Source of the DNA: Clostridium_AD sp036569345
GTDB lineage: Bacteria > Bacillota > Clostridia > Clostridiales > Clostridiaceae
Assembly: GCF_036569345.1 (NCBI RefSeq)
Contig: NZ_DATCQT010000209.1
Location: 1 to 64,000, forward strand
Reading direction: 5' to 3'
Length of the DNA stretch: 64,000 nucleotides
In this document: in pieces, positions 56,411 through 64,000 of the stretch
Layout: every line of letters begins with the position of its first letter
Position numbering within the stretch: position 1 is the stretch's first letter
Program-made: the position numbers and the translations under genes
Notes under the pieces: model-generated
Told to the model about the DNA's origin: nothing
Databases searched by the model: none
The model's input: the letters and a program-made list of their open reading frames with translations, nothing else

Positions 56411-57928
56411 CTAAAGTGACCCGAGAATTGGAGATAATAACCCCATAATTGCTCCTAGAAGTGCACCTAGCCAAGTTATAGCATTTAACTCCTTACTAGC
56501 AATTTCTAATATAATTTTTTCTGAAAAAGCTACATCAAATTCATTGATTTTTTCTTCAACTATTTTGGGTATATCAAACACTTCAATTACATCTGCCGCC
56601 TTATTCTCTATGAATTTATTGTATAATCCCCTAACTACCTTAGCAAGAGAGTGGGCTACTTTATCTCCTTCTCCCTTAAATATTGATTTCATCTCTATGT
56701 TTAACAATTTATTGGTCATTATTGATACTATTTCTGTAATTTTTATCTTTGCAGAATCACTTGCTACTAAAGTTTCTATTCGGTTCCTAATAAGTTCTTC
56801 TATTACATTTTTATAATTTATACCTGTTTTTTCTAGCAAAGCCTCAATAGAAATATAATTATTAAATTTACCCTCAAGTGTTTCAAAGACGCTTCTAACA
56901 AGTTTTTCATCTACAACCTTTGATGTAAATAAGTTAATTAAAGGCTCTATACCGTCGTCAATTCCGTTTTTAGGCAATTCAGAAAGAACACTAGCTATTG
57001 AGTTTTTAAGCAGTTTGTCCATTATATCATTAATAATTAAAGCAATATCATCATGATTTTTCTCGTCATCTAAGAATTCATCTATACCAATTACAACTTT
57101 TTCATAGATACTATCCGTATTCATAAACATTGCTATCATAGGGCTTAATTTAGTACTTATTGTTTCTCCTACTATTTCCTTTATTTTTTTACTATTTTTT
57201 TCTTCTTTTATCATTTTTTTAATTTCCATGGCAATATTATATCTTTTACCATAAACATATACTTTTAAATTGCTAATTATCTCTTTAGGTACAATGTCCT
57301 CAAAATTTTTTTCCAAAACTACCACATTAGCTACTTTCTCTTTTAACATCTTTTGGATTGAATTGTAAAAGCTTTTTGAATCCTTATACTCAATAGTAAC
57401 GTCTAATACTTTATTTTTTATTGAATTATATATTTCACTTTCACAAATGACTTGAGGTTTAACCGTCAGTTCTTGCAAAATCTGAGAATATGCAATTTTA
57501 ACAATTCTCTGTTTAACATCATCTTTATTTATATATTCAATAAGTGATTTAGAAATATTGTTGCTAGTATTCTGCAAAAGCACACAGTATTCATCACCTA
57601 ATAATGCTTTTACCTGGTTTTCTACTGTAACCTCACTATTTTTCATAGAGTCAACTTTACTTTGCACCCAAAAATCCAATTGCTGATTCATATTTTCACT
57701 ACATAAGGACTTTATAATTGTTTCTTTTGTCAAAAGGTGCTGGCCTATAGACTCACCTATACTTTTAGAGATTCTATACTTTTCCTTTGGTATAAGACCT
57801 GGAGTAAATGGAACTTTAAAATTAAAAATTCTAATCTCCTTGTGAGGTCTAAATAACATTTTTATAGCTAACCAATTGGTTATGTACCCGATAACAGCTC
57901 CAACTAAGGAACCTATAATAAACTTCAT
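56411..57928 (-). CDS. DUF445 membrane protein
   Basis: This 505-residue protein has a membrane segment at each end: about 4-22 (GSLVGAVIGYITNWLAIKML) and about 485-503 (LGALLGAIMGLLSPIL). A long, mostly helical middle of 450 residues lies between them. FKVPFTPGLIPKEKYRIS near the start is the DUF445 signature (YheB-like in Bacillus). Mid-part repeats suggest it spans or lines the membrane. Function is unknown; some members bear on spore or envelope formation. Confidence 0.9.
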   Translation of the reverse strand: MKFIIGSLVGAVIGYITNWLAIKMLFRPHKEIRIFNFKVPFTPGLIPKEKYRISKSIGESIGQHLLTKETIIKSLCSENMNQQLDFWVQSKVDSMKNSEVTVENQVKALLGDEYCVLLQNTSNNISKSLIEYINKDDVKQRIVKIAYSQILQELTVKPQVICESEIYNSIKNKVLDVTIEYKDSKSFYNSIQKMLKEKVANVVVLEKNFEDIVPKEIISNLKVYVYGKRYNIAMEIKKMIKEEKNSKKIKEIVGETISTKLSPMIAMFMNTDSIYEKVVIGIDEFLDDEKNHDDIALIINDIMDKLLKNSIASVLSELPKNGIDDGIEPLINLFTSKVVDEKLVRSVFETLEGKFNNYISIEALLEKTGINYKNVIEELIRNRIETLVASDSAKIKITEIVSIMTNKLLNIEMKSIFKGEGDKVAHSLAKVVRGLYNKFIENKAADVIEVFDIPKIVEEKINEFDVAFSEKIILEIASKELNAITWLGALLGAIMGLLSPILGSL

Positions 57929-57981
57929 AATATTTCCCCCTTGCGGTGCTTCTTAGTACAAAACAATTATTAATTGTTTCA

Positions 57982-58020
57982 AAAGCATGAAGTCTATTTC
58001 AATAGTGCTCCATGCTTTCT
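57982..58020 (-). terminator. Terminator of metG
   Basis: Stem AAAGCATG ... CATGCTTT with internal pairs (AGCACTAT/ATAGACT region), then TTTTG on the minus strand. Confidence 0.6.
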
Positions 58021-58029
58021 TAAATAATT

Positions 58030-59970
58030 TTACCTTACTGTACTTCCTGTAGGCAATTCTCCTGGTACCGATATAGCAAATAGCTTACTATCATCCTCGT
58101 TCGCTGCTGCAATTATCATTCCTTGTGATAATTCCCCTCTTAAAGTAACAGGCTTTAAATTGGCTACTAGTACTACATATTTGCCAATTAAATCTTCTGG
58201 CTTATAATTTTGAGCTATTCCCGAAATTACTTGTCTTATTTCTCCACCTAAATCTACTTTTAGTTTAAGTAATTTTTTTGATTTTTTCATTGACTCGCAT
58301 TCGAGTACCTTAACCACTCTCATATCAATCTTATCAAAATCTTCTATAGTAATTTCTTCTTTAACTTTCTCCATAGTAGGTTTTCTTGTTAATTTCCTTT
58401 GCTCTTCTACGAGTTTGTCAAGTTCTTCTATTTTGGCTTCCACATCTATTCTTGGAAACATCACTTCTCCTTTATTAACTTTTGTCCCAGCGATTGTGCC
58501 ATCAAATGATATAAGACTATCCCAAGTGGTTGCATTTGTATTTATTTGAGCATTTATTTTCTTACTTGTAGTTGGCAAAAATGCTGATATTAGTACTGAT
58601 GTCATTCTTAAAGATTCCACTAAATTATATAATACTGTGCCTAATCTTCCCTTTTGAGATTCATCTTTTCCAAGGACCCAAGGTGTTGTTTCATCTATAT
58701 ACTTGTTAGTCCTCCTAATAAGTGACCAAACATGATCAAGTGCTTCAGGAATTTTAAGATCATCTATAGCCATTTCTACCTTACCTGGAATTGAAAGAGC
58801 CAGTTCTATAAGTTCATTATCAACATCGGCTTTTTCTGATACCTCTGGAATAATTCCATCAAAATATTTTTCTATCATTGTTACTGTTCTTGATAATAAG
58901 TTTCCTAGATCATTAGCTAAGTCTGAATTTGTTTTCTTTATGAATATTTCATTAGTAAATATTCCATCAGAACCAAATGGTATTTCATGAAGCAAATAAT
59001 ATCTTACAGCATCCACTCCAAAGTGATTAACTAGTATTACTGGGTCTACTACATTTCCTTTAGATTTTGACATTTTTACTCCACCATCAAAAAGAAGCCA
59101 TCCATGACCAAATACTTGTTTTGGAAGAGGTAAATTTAATGCCATGAGCATTATTGGCCAATATATTGTATGGAATCTTAATATATCTTTTCCTATTAAG
59201 TGCACATCCGCTGGCCAATATTTTTCATAAAGAGACGTATCTTCTCCATTGTAACCAAGGGCTGTTATATAATTTGATAAGGCATCTACCCATACATATA
59301 TTACGTGACCTGGATCAAATTCTACCGGTATTCCCCAGTTAAAGGTTGTTCTTGAAACACATAAATCTTGGAGACCTGGTCTTAAAAAGTTATTTAACAT
59401 TTCATTTTTTCTTGATTCTGGCTGAATAAATTCCGGATGAGTTCCAATATATTCTATAAGTCTATCTGCATATTTCGACATTTTGAAAAAATATGCTTCT
59501 TCCTTAGCTTTTTCCACAGGCCTTCCACAATCGGGACATTTTCCATCTACCGCCTGAGTTTCTGTCCAGAAAGATTCACAAGGAGTACAGTACCAACCTT
59601 CATATGCACTTTTGTATATGTCACCTTGATCATACAGCTGTTTAAATAGTTTTTGAACTGCTTTTTTATGATATTCATCTGTAGTCCTTATAAACTTATC
59701 ATAACTTATATCCATAATACTCCACAATTCTTGTATACCAGCAACTACTTTGTCTACGTACTCTTTTGGAGTAACTCCTTTTTCCTGCGCTATTCTTTGG
59801 ATTTTTTGACCATGCTCATCTGTTCCTGCTAAGAACATTACATCATAGCCTGTAAGCCTCTTAAATCTAGCAATTGCATCCGCCGATACTGTTGTATATG
59901 TATTCCCAATGTGTAAATTTGCTGATGGATAATAGATTGGTGTAGTAATGTAGAAAGTTTTTTTAGTCAT
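58030..59970 (-). CDS. metG: Methionyl-tRNA synthetase
   Basis: It charges tRNA-Met. The 646-residue protein has the HIGH-type motif SANLHIGNTYTT, a single Cys4 zinc knuckle (CTPC and CPDC), KMSKSKGN (about residue 300) and a C-terminal tRNA-binding EMAP-like domain (about 540-646, RVVKVLECESMKKSKKLLKL). This is the normal Firmicutes form. It is preceded by a T-box leader. Confidence 0.97.
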   Translation of the reverse strand: MTKKTFYITTPIYYPSANLHIGNTYTTVSADAIARFKRLTGYDVMFLAGTDEHGQKIQRIAQEKGVTPKEYVDKVVAGIQELWSIMDISYDKFIRTTDEYHKKAVQKLFKQLYDQGDIYKSAYEGWYCTPCESFWTETQAVDGKCPDCGRPVEKAKEEAYFFKMSKYADRLIEYIGTHPEFIQPESRKNEMLNNFLRPGLQDLCVSRTTFNWGIPVEFDPGHVIYVWVDALSNYITALGYNGEDTSLYEKYWPADVHLIGKDILRFHTIYWPIMLMALNLPLPKQVFGHGWLLFDGGVKMSKSKGNVVDPVILVNHFGVDAVRYYLLHEIPFGSDGIFTNEIFIKKTNSDLANDLGNLLSRTVTMIEKYFDGIIPEVSEKADVDNELIELALSIPGKVEMAIDDLKIPEALDHVWSLIRRTNKYIDETTPWVLGKDESQKGRLGTVLYNLVESLRMTSVLISAFLPTTSKKINAQINTNATTWDSLISFDGTIAGTKVNKGEVMFPRIDVEAKIEELDKLVEEQRKLTRKPTMEKVKEEITIEDFDKIDMRVVKVLECESMKKSKKLLKLKVDLGGEIRQVISGIAQNYKPEDLIGKYVVLVANLKPVTLRGELSQGMIIAAANEDDSKLFAISVPGELPTGSTVR

Positions 59971-59984
59971 AGTTTTCTCCTGCC

Positions 59985-60305
59985 TCTCGTATTTAAATTA
60001 ACTTATATAATCTTCAGATTTTATTTCACGGGAAATAAAAAAAATCTCTAAACAGAAATAATATTCTGTTTAGAGACGTATTTAACGTTTTACCACTCTA
60101 ATTTATCCCTATATCACTATAAAGATCTCAATGGGTGACCATCATCACCTTCCAATATAACGGTTGTTCCCGTATTATCCTAATAATAAATTTAAAGTCT
60201 ATTTTTGCAATAAGCTTTTAATTTTCACTTAGATAATCTGCTTAGAGGCCATGTTCATAAGCTTCCATACTACTGATTTTCACCTATTATCAGCTCTCTT
60301 TTAAC
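59985..60305 (-). promoter_or_regulatory. T-box leader of metG (Met)
   Basis: Minus-strand leader with stem I bases AAGAGAGCTGATAATAGG, the AGTA loop (AAATCAGTAGTATGG), and specifier candidate ATG at 60250-60252 in GAACATGG. The T-box core is TAGAGTGGTAAAACG (60086-60100). A terminator stem of 12 bp (CTCTAAACAGAA/TTCTGTTTAGAG, 60046-60075) precedes eight T. Low charged tRNA-Met should raise expression. A SAM riboswitch was considered and its core motif was not found. Confidence 0.85.
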
Positions 60306-60429
60306 ATTTAAGCTTATTACTCTTCTCATCATTGCATTTATCACTAATAATTGTATTGCAAATAAATCACTATGTCAATATTTTTATCCTAAACTTCTAT
60401 AATTATACTTAAATCATCTTATTTTATAA

Positions 60430-62094
60430 CTATGACTCTATTTTTCCTAAAATTTTCACCCCTTTTGTACCTAGCAGATAATATAACACTACATCTAAAA
60501 TTCCATATAAACCTGCTATTAAAGCAAATACTACCCATTTAGTTATTTCAAACTTGATAATTAAAAATACCGTAAGCCCACCTAATGCAATGCAAATAAT
60601 CATACTAACTATCACGTTAAAATTCTGCTTAACTGCCTTCTGTTCCGTGTCCCAGTTAAGCTTAGGAAAATTCAAATCAATAAATATTCCTATAAATGAC
60701 GTTAATAATATCCCAACGCTACCAACTATAAGCATTAATAAAACTAAATTCAATGGCAGTTTTATTAATATTATGCCAAGTATAATTACCACAAACATAC
60801 CAGCCACGCCTAAAACTGCTGCTGATAATACCTTTGCCATAAGCTGCTCTTTATATTTCATAGGTATATATTTTAATATAAATAGATTTTTACCTTCTCT
60901 TGTTATCGCGGTAGTTGAAATTGAATTACTACAAGATGTAAAAAGCATAACTGCAAAGAAAGCTCCTAATACTACTCCTGTACTTCTACCATCTTGTAAT
61001 AGCTCAGTTAACTTCTTAAGTTGTCCCCCGCCGCCATTTTGTGAAAAAACCGGTATAAGTAAAAATACTGGCCATAAAAAATTCATAAGTACACAATTTA
61101 TAAAATAAATTGGCGTCCTAAATAAAAGCTTTAATTCTTTTAATACATATACCTTTAGGGAAGATCTTTGTGTTGTGTTTTTTATGAGTTCTAGGTTACT
61201 AAGAGTTTTTCTCTTTGAGGTTGTTTCAGACACTCCCATTACGCCTTTAAAATACAACACTTGGCCTAATATTATAAATATTATTAATGCAGCTACTGAT
61301 ATTACTACAAATAAAATCAAATTAATAAAACCCTGAACATTAGAAGTATTAACTAAACTATTTACAGCTATCTTAGTACTAGGGAATATTTGAGTAGCCA
61401 AAGAAAGTAACGAGTTATTCCCCTTTGCAAACATTTCAGTAATTGATGATTGACTTATATTTTGCGAGAACCTTTGAATATATATATTGATTCCTACACC
61501 AACAGACATCGCTATAATCCCACCGAGCAATCTAAACCTATCCTTATTTTTTGCAATATTAGTAAATCTCATTATAATCATGTTAATTACAGATGCCATT
61601 ACTAAAGGAACTATAGGCAAGAGTAAAAATATAACAACTCCATATGCATAATACAGGGCTCCACCATCACTCTTTATACCAAAAGCAATTAATGTAGGTG
61701 CAAAAAATATAATTTCAGTGAGGTATTCATAAATTAGTACTACAGTAAATTTAGCTCCCATAATGTGCCATGGTTTTAAAGGTAATGGTAATAAGTTTTC
61801 TACATCCATAGAAAAGTAGAATATGCCCATGGCATAAAAAATTCCAAAGAAGAAAATAACAACACTAACAACAGATAATCCAAATCCCAGTATAACTCCT
61901 TCTTGACCTATAGCATGTAATCCATCATAGGCCATAAATATAAACTTTCCAAACCCTATTGCCATAGGTGTCAATGCTAGAATTAAAATTAATCCAAGAA
62001 AGATTTCTTTTATCCCATTTTTATTTTTCTTATTACTAAAGGACTTAGTCCCTGTTTTTAATAACACCATAGTTAAAGCTATAAATTTACTCAT
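60430..62094 (-). CDS. ABC exporter permease
   Basis: This 554-residue polytopic membrane protein has about 11-13 hydrophobic segments, of the type paired with YtrB/EcsA-like ATPases (NLLPLPLKPWHIMGAKF is typical for the ABC-2 exporter class with two halves). The start overlaps the stop of the ATPase gene by eight bases. Substrate is not evident; such pairs often export peptides or lipids or act on envelope stress. Confidence 0.82.
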   Translation of the reverse strand: MSKFIALTMVLLKTGTKSFSNKKNKNGIKEIFLGLILILALTPMAIGFGKFIFMAYDGLHAIGQEGVILGFGLSVVSVVIFFFGIFYAMGIFYFSMDVENLLPLPLKPWHIMGAKFTVVLIYEYLTEIIFFAPTLIAFGIKSDGGALYYAYGVVIFLLLPIVPLVMASVINMIIMRFTNIAKNKDRFRLLGGIIAMSVGVGINIYIQRFSQNISQSSITEMFAKGNNSLLSLATQIFPSTKIAVNSLVNTSNVQGFINLILFVVISVAALIIFIILGQVLYFKGVMGVSETTSKRKTLSNLELIKNTTQRSSLKVYVLKELKLLFRTPIYFINCVLMNFLWPVFLLIPVFSQNGGGGQLKKLTELLQDGRSTGVVLGAFFAVMLFTSCSNSISTTAITREGKNLFILKYIPMKYKEQLMAKVLSAAVLGVAGMFVVIILGIILIKLPLNLVLLMLIVGSVGILLTSFIGIFIDLNFPKLNWDTEQKAVKQNFNVIVSMIICIALGGLTVFLIIKFEITKWVVFALIAGLYGILDVVLYYLLGTKGVKILGKIES

Positions 62095-62812
62095 TTTCAG
62101 TCATCTCCAAGAAGATTTTTTCCAGTGAACCACTTGCTTTAAAATGATCTCTTAGTTCTTCTAGTGTTCCACAAAACAACATTTTCCCCTTGTTTATTAC
62201 AGCAACCCTATCACATAATTTTTCAGCAACTTCTAGAACATGAGTTGAGAAAAATACAGTTTTACCGCTACTGGCATGTTCCTTCATCATTTCCTTCAAA
62301 ACATAAGAAGATTTAGGATCAAGTCCAGTCATTGGTTCATCTAAAATCCAAACCTCTGGTTCATGAATAAGTGCACCCATAATAATAATTTTTTGTCTCA
62401 TACCATGAGAATAACTTTGAATCTGATCTGTTAATGCATTACTCATTTCGAATCTATTTGCTAATGATTCAACCCTTTCTTTTCTAAGAATACTTGAAAC
62501 ATCATAAATATCTGCCATAAAGTTTAAATATTCAATCCCCTTAAGTCTTAAGAACATATCTGGATTATCTGGTACAAACCCAAATTGCTTTTTAGCATCC
62601 AAATCGTTTTTTTCTATATCAATTCCATTGATAGTGATCTTCCCACTGTCAGCACTCAATATTCCAGTAATCATTTTTATAGTAGTAGTTTTCCCTGCTC
62701 CATTTGGTCCTAAAAATCCGAATATTTCTCCATCCCGTACATTTAGGCTTATGTTATCTACCGCCTTGTTTTTATTATTGTAGCTCTTATTCACCGAAGT
62801 AATTTCAATCAT
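62087..62812 (-). CDS. ABC transporter ATP-binding protein
   Basis: This 241-residue ATPase has Walker A GPNGAGKTTT (about 34-43), the ABC signature here varied to SHGMRQK, Walker B VWILDEPMTGLDP and the switch His FFSTHVLEVAE. GAGGGGG precedes the ATG. It powers the permease encoded downstream; the two genes overlap. Confidence 0.92.
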   Translation of the reverse strand: MIEITSVNKSYNNKNKAVDNISLNVRDGEIFGFLGPNGAGKTTTIKMITGILSADSGKITINGIDIEKNDLDAKKQFGFVPDNPDMFLRLKGIEYLNFMADIYDVSSILRKERVESLANRFEMSNALTDQIQSYSHGMRQKIIIMGALIHEPEVWILDEPMTGLDPKSSYVLKEMMKEHASSGKTVFFSTHVLEVAEKLCDRVAVINKGKMLFCGTLEELRDHFKASGSLEKIFLEMTENE

Positions 62813-62837
62813 ATTTCATCCCCCTCTTATTTCTCTA

Positions 62838-62876
62838 GGGGGGCGACTAACAATTATAGATTATTAGTCGCCCCCC
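62838..62876 (-). promoter_or_regulatory. GC-rich hairpin in the leader of the ABC operon
   Basis: A perfect 13-bp inverted repeat (GGGGGGCGACTAA/TTAGTCGCCCCCC) with a 13-base loop lies 25 bp upstream of the ATPase gene start. No T run follows on the minus strand, so it is not a normal terminator for spmB. It may block or protect the mRNA, or be an operator. Confidence 0.5.
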
Positions 62877-62978
62877 AATATATTCATTTATCTTTTTTTA
62901 ATAATATAGTAAATATACATAGTAATATTAACATATTTATTGTTTTTTTACAATATATGTTACGAATTCCTAATGTTA

Positions 62979-63515
62979 TTAAAAGAAAAACTTAGCCAAG
63001 TTAACCGCCATTATAACAGCCGTAATATCTGCTAATATTGCTGCCACTAGTGCATGCCTTATTTTTTTTACATTTACTGCTCCAAAATACACTGTCAAAG
63101 TATAAAAGATAGTTTCGGTTGATCCCATTATTATTGATGCTACCCGTCCTATGTAACTATCTGCCCCATATTGTTTTATTATATCTGTAAATACTCCCAA
63201 AGCTCCACTTCCTGAAAGTGGTTTTATTAAAACTAAAGGAACAACTTCTGGTGGTAACCCAATAAACTTAACAATTGGTTTTACTAAATAAATAAGAAAG
63301 TCTAAGGCTCCAGAAGCTCTAAATACATTAACAGCTATTATCATAGCCAGAAGGTATGGAAAAATCTTTAAGCAAATGGTTATTCCATCCTTTGCGCCTT
63401 CAACAAAACACTCATATACCTTTACTTTCTTAATAACTCCATATGTGACTACTATACCAATAATAATTGGAATTAGTCCCTTTAAAATATATGATATTAA
63501 ATTACCTACAATCAC
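62979..63515 (-). CDS. spmB: Spore maturation protein B
   Basis: This 178-residue membrane protein with Gate (nucleoside-recognition-like) segments, including VVPLVLIKPLSGSGALG and TETIFYT, is the SpmB pattern. Together with SpmA it is needed for spore core dehydration in Bacillus and Clostridium. It lies 46 bp downstream of spmA on the same strand. Confidence 0.93.
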   Translation of the reverse strand: MIVGNLISYILKGLIPIIIGIVVTYGVIKKVKVYECFVEGAKDGITICLKIFPYLLAMIIAVNVFRASGALDFLIYLVKPIVKFIGLPPEVVPLVLIKPLSGSGALGVFTDIIKQYGADSYIGRVASIIMGSTETIFYTLTVYFGAVNVKKIRHALVAAILADITAVIMAVNLAKFFF

Positions 63516-63561
63516 CTTATTTCACCTACCTCCTATTTGATTTAAATAAAATATTTTCTCA

Positions 63562-64000
63562 TTAAAAATATTTTTGTAAAATTTTGCAGTAAACTACACC
63601 TAGGACTGCTGCAGTACCTGTGGCAATAATCGCAGGTATTATGATAATTGCTGGGTTTTGCGAATTATAAGCGGCTCTTATAGATATTACAGTTGTAGGT
63701 AAAAACTGAATACAGGCAGCATTCAAAACTAAGAATAAAACCATATCATTACTAGCTGTATCCTTTTGTGTATTCATTTTCTGCATCTCTTCCATAGCTT
63801 TTATTCCAAATGGAGTTGCTGCATTAGATAGACCCATCATGTTTGCGGTTAAATTCATTGTAATACTCGACATTGCCTTTTGGTTTTTCCCAGCTTTTTT
63901 AAAAATAATTTTTAATATTGGCTTAAGTACTTTTGCTAGCTTATCAGTTAGCCCACTTTTTTCAGCAATTTTCATTATTCCGCACCAAAGACACATCATT
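63562..64000 (-). CDS. spmA: Spore maturation protein A, C-terminal part
   Basis: At least 145 residues of SpmA are present: MNLTANMMGLSNAATPFGIKAMEEMQ is the conserved Gate-domain segment. The 5' end lies beyond the window; full SpmA has about 195 residues, so roughly 50 residues are missing. The membrane protein works with SpmB in spore dehydration. Confidence 0.88.
   Translation of the reverse strand, partial: MMCLWCGIMKIAEKSGLTDKLAKVLKPILKIIFKKAGKNQKAMSSITMNLTANMMGLSNAATPFGIKAMEEMQKMNTQKDTASNDMVLFLVLNAACIQFLPTTVISIRAAYNSQNPAIIIIPAIIATGTAAVLGVVYCKILQKYF

Noticed and set aside
59985..60305. SAM riboswitch upstream of metG
   Set aside because: Stem I, specifier ATG, T-box core and terminator of a T-box are present, and the SAM-I core is not.

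Overview
The window looks like a chromosomal segment of a spore-forming, low-GC Gram-positive anaerobe, most likely Clostridium sensu stricto. The evidence is strongly AT-rich DNA, purine-rich ribosome binding sites with frequent TTG/GTG starts, T-box leaders, spmA/spmB, and the clostridial order metG - tatD - yabE - rnmV - rsmA. No rRNA or tRNA gene and no CRISPR array was seen.

Positions 1-28.5 kb are accessory DNA that reads as a defence and mobility island. From the left it holds a decayed HEPN-type gene, a DUF4365-type nuclease with an unknown partner, a HExxH metallopeptidase, a 1,130-residue TPR/PIN-like protein with a 70-residue membrane partner, and small DUF genes. A type I restriction-modification operon (hsdM, hsdS, hsdR) follows, with three extra genes inside it: a small membrane protein, a KAP-type P-loop NTPase and a DUF6161-like membrane protein. 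Next come a four-repeat coiled-coil protein, an XRE regulator, a Cas4/RecB-like nuclease and three tandem large serine recombinases, each a plausible integration enzyme.

The island ends at about 28.53 kb inside a mannose-1-phosphate guanylyltransferase gene (manC). The same gene is cut a second time by a compact 5.59-kb element (28909-34506). That element holds only a small ORF, a fourth large serine recombinase and one giant peptidoglycan-binding surface protein. It is bounded by an 8-bp direct repeat, and joining the two sides at this repeat restores the manC reading frame exactly. manC is therefore in at least three pieces: the N-terminal and middle parts are here, and the C-terminal part is not seen in the window.

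From 34.9 to 39.5 kb lie a HIRAN/HipA-N-like small protein and an SF1 helicase fused to a Vsr-like nuclease domain, also accessory in character. From 39.6 kb to the right end is housekeeping chromosome: a LacI-family regulator, ileS with a T-box leader, a long glutamine synthetase, a two-domain amidase, an MBL-fold hydrolase, a cold-shock protein, rsmA/rnmV/yabE/tatD, a DUF445 protein, metG with a T-box leader, an ABC exporter, and the sporulation genes spmB and spmA (the latter cut by the window edge).

Functional calls rest on motifs read by eye. No similarity search was run.
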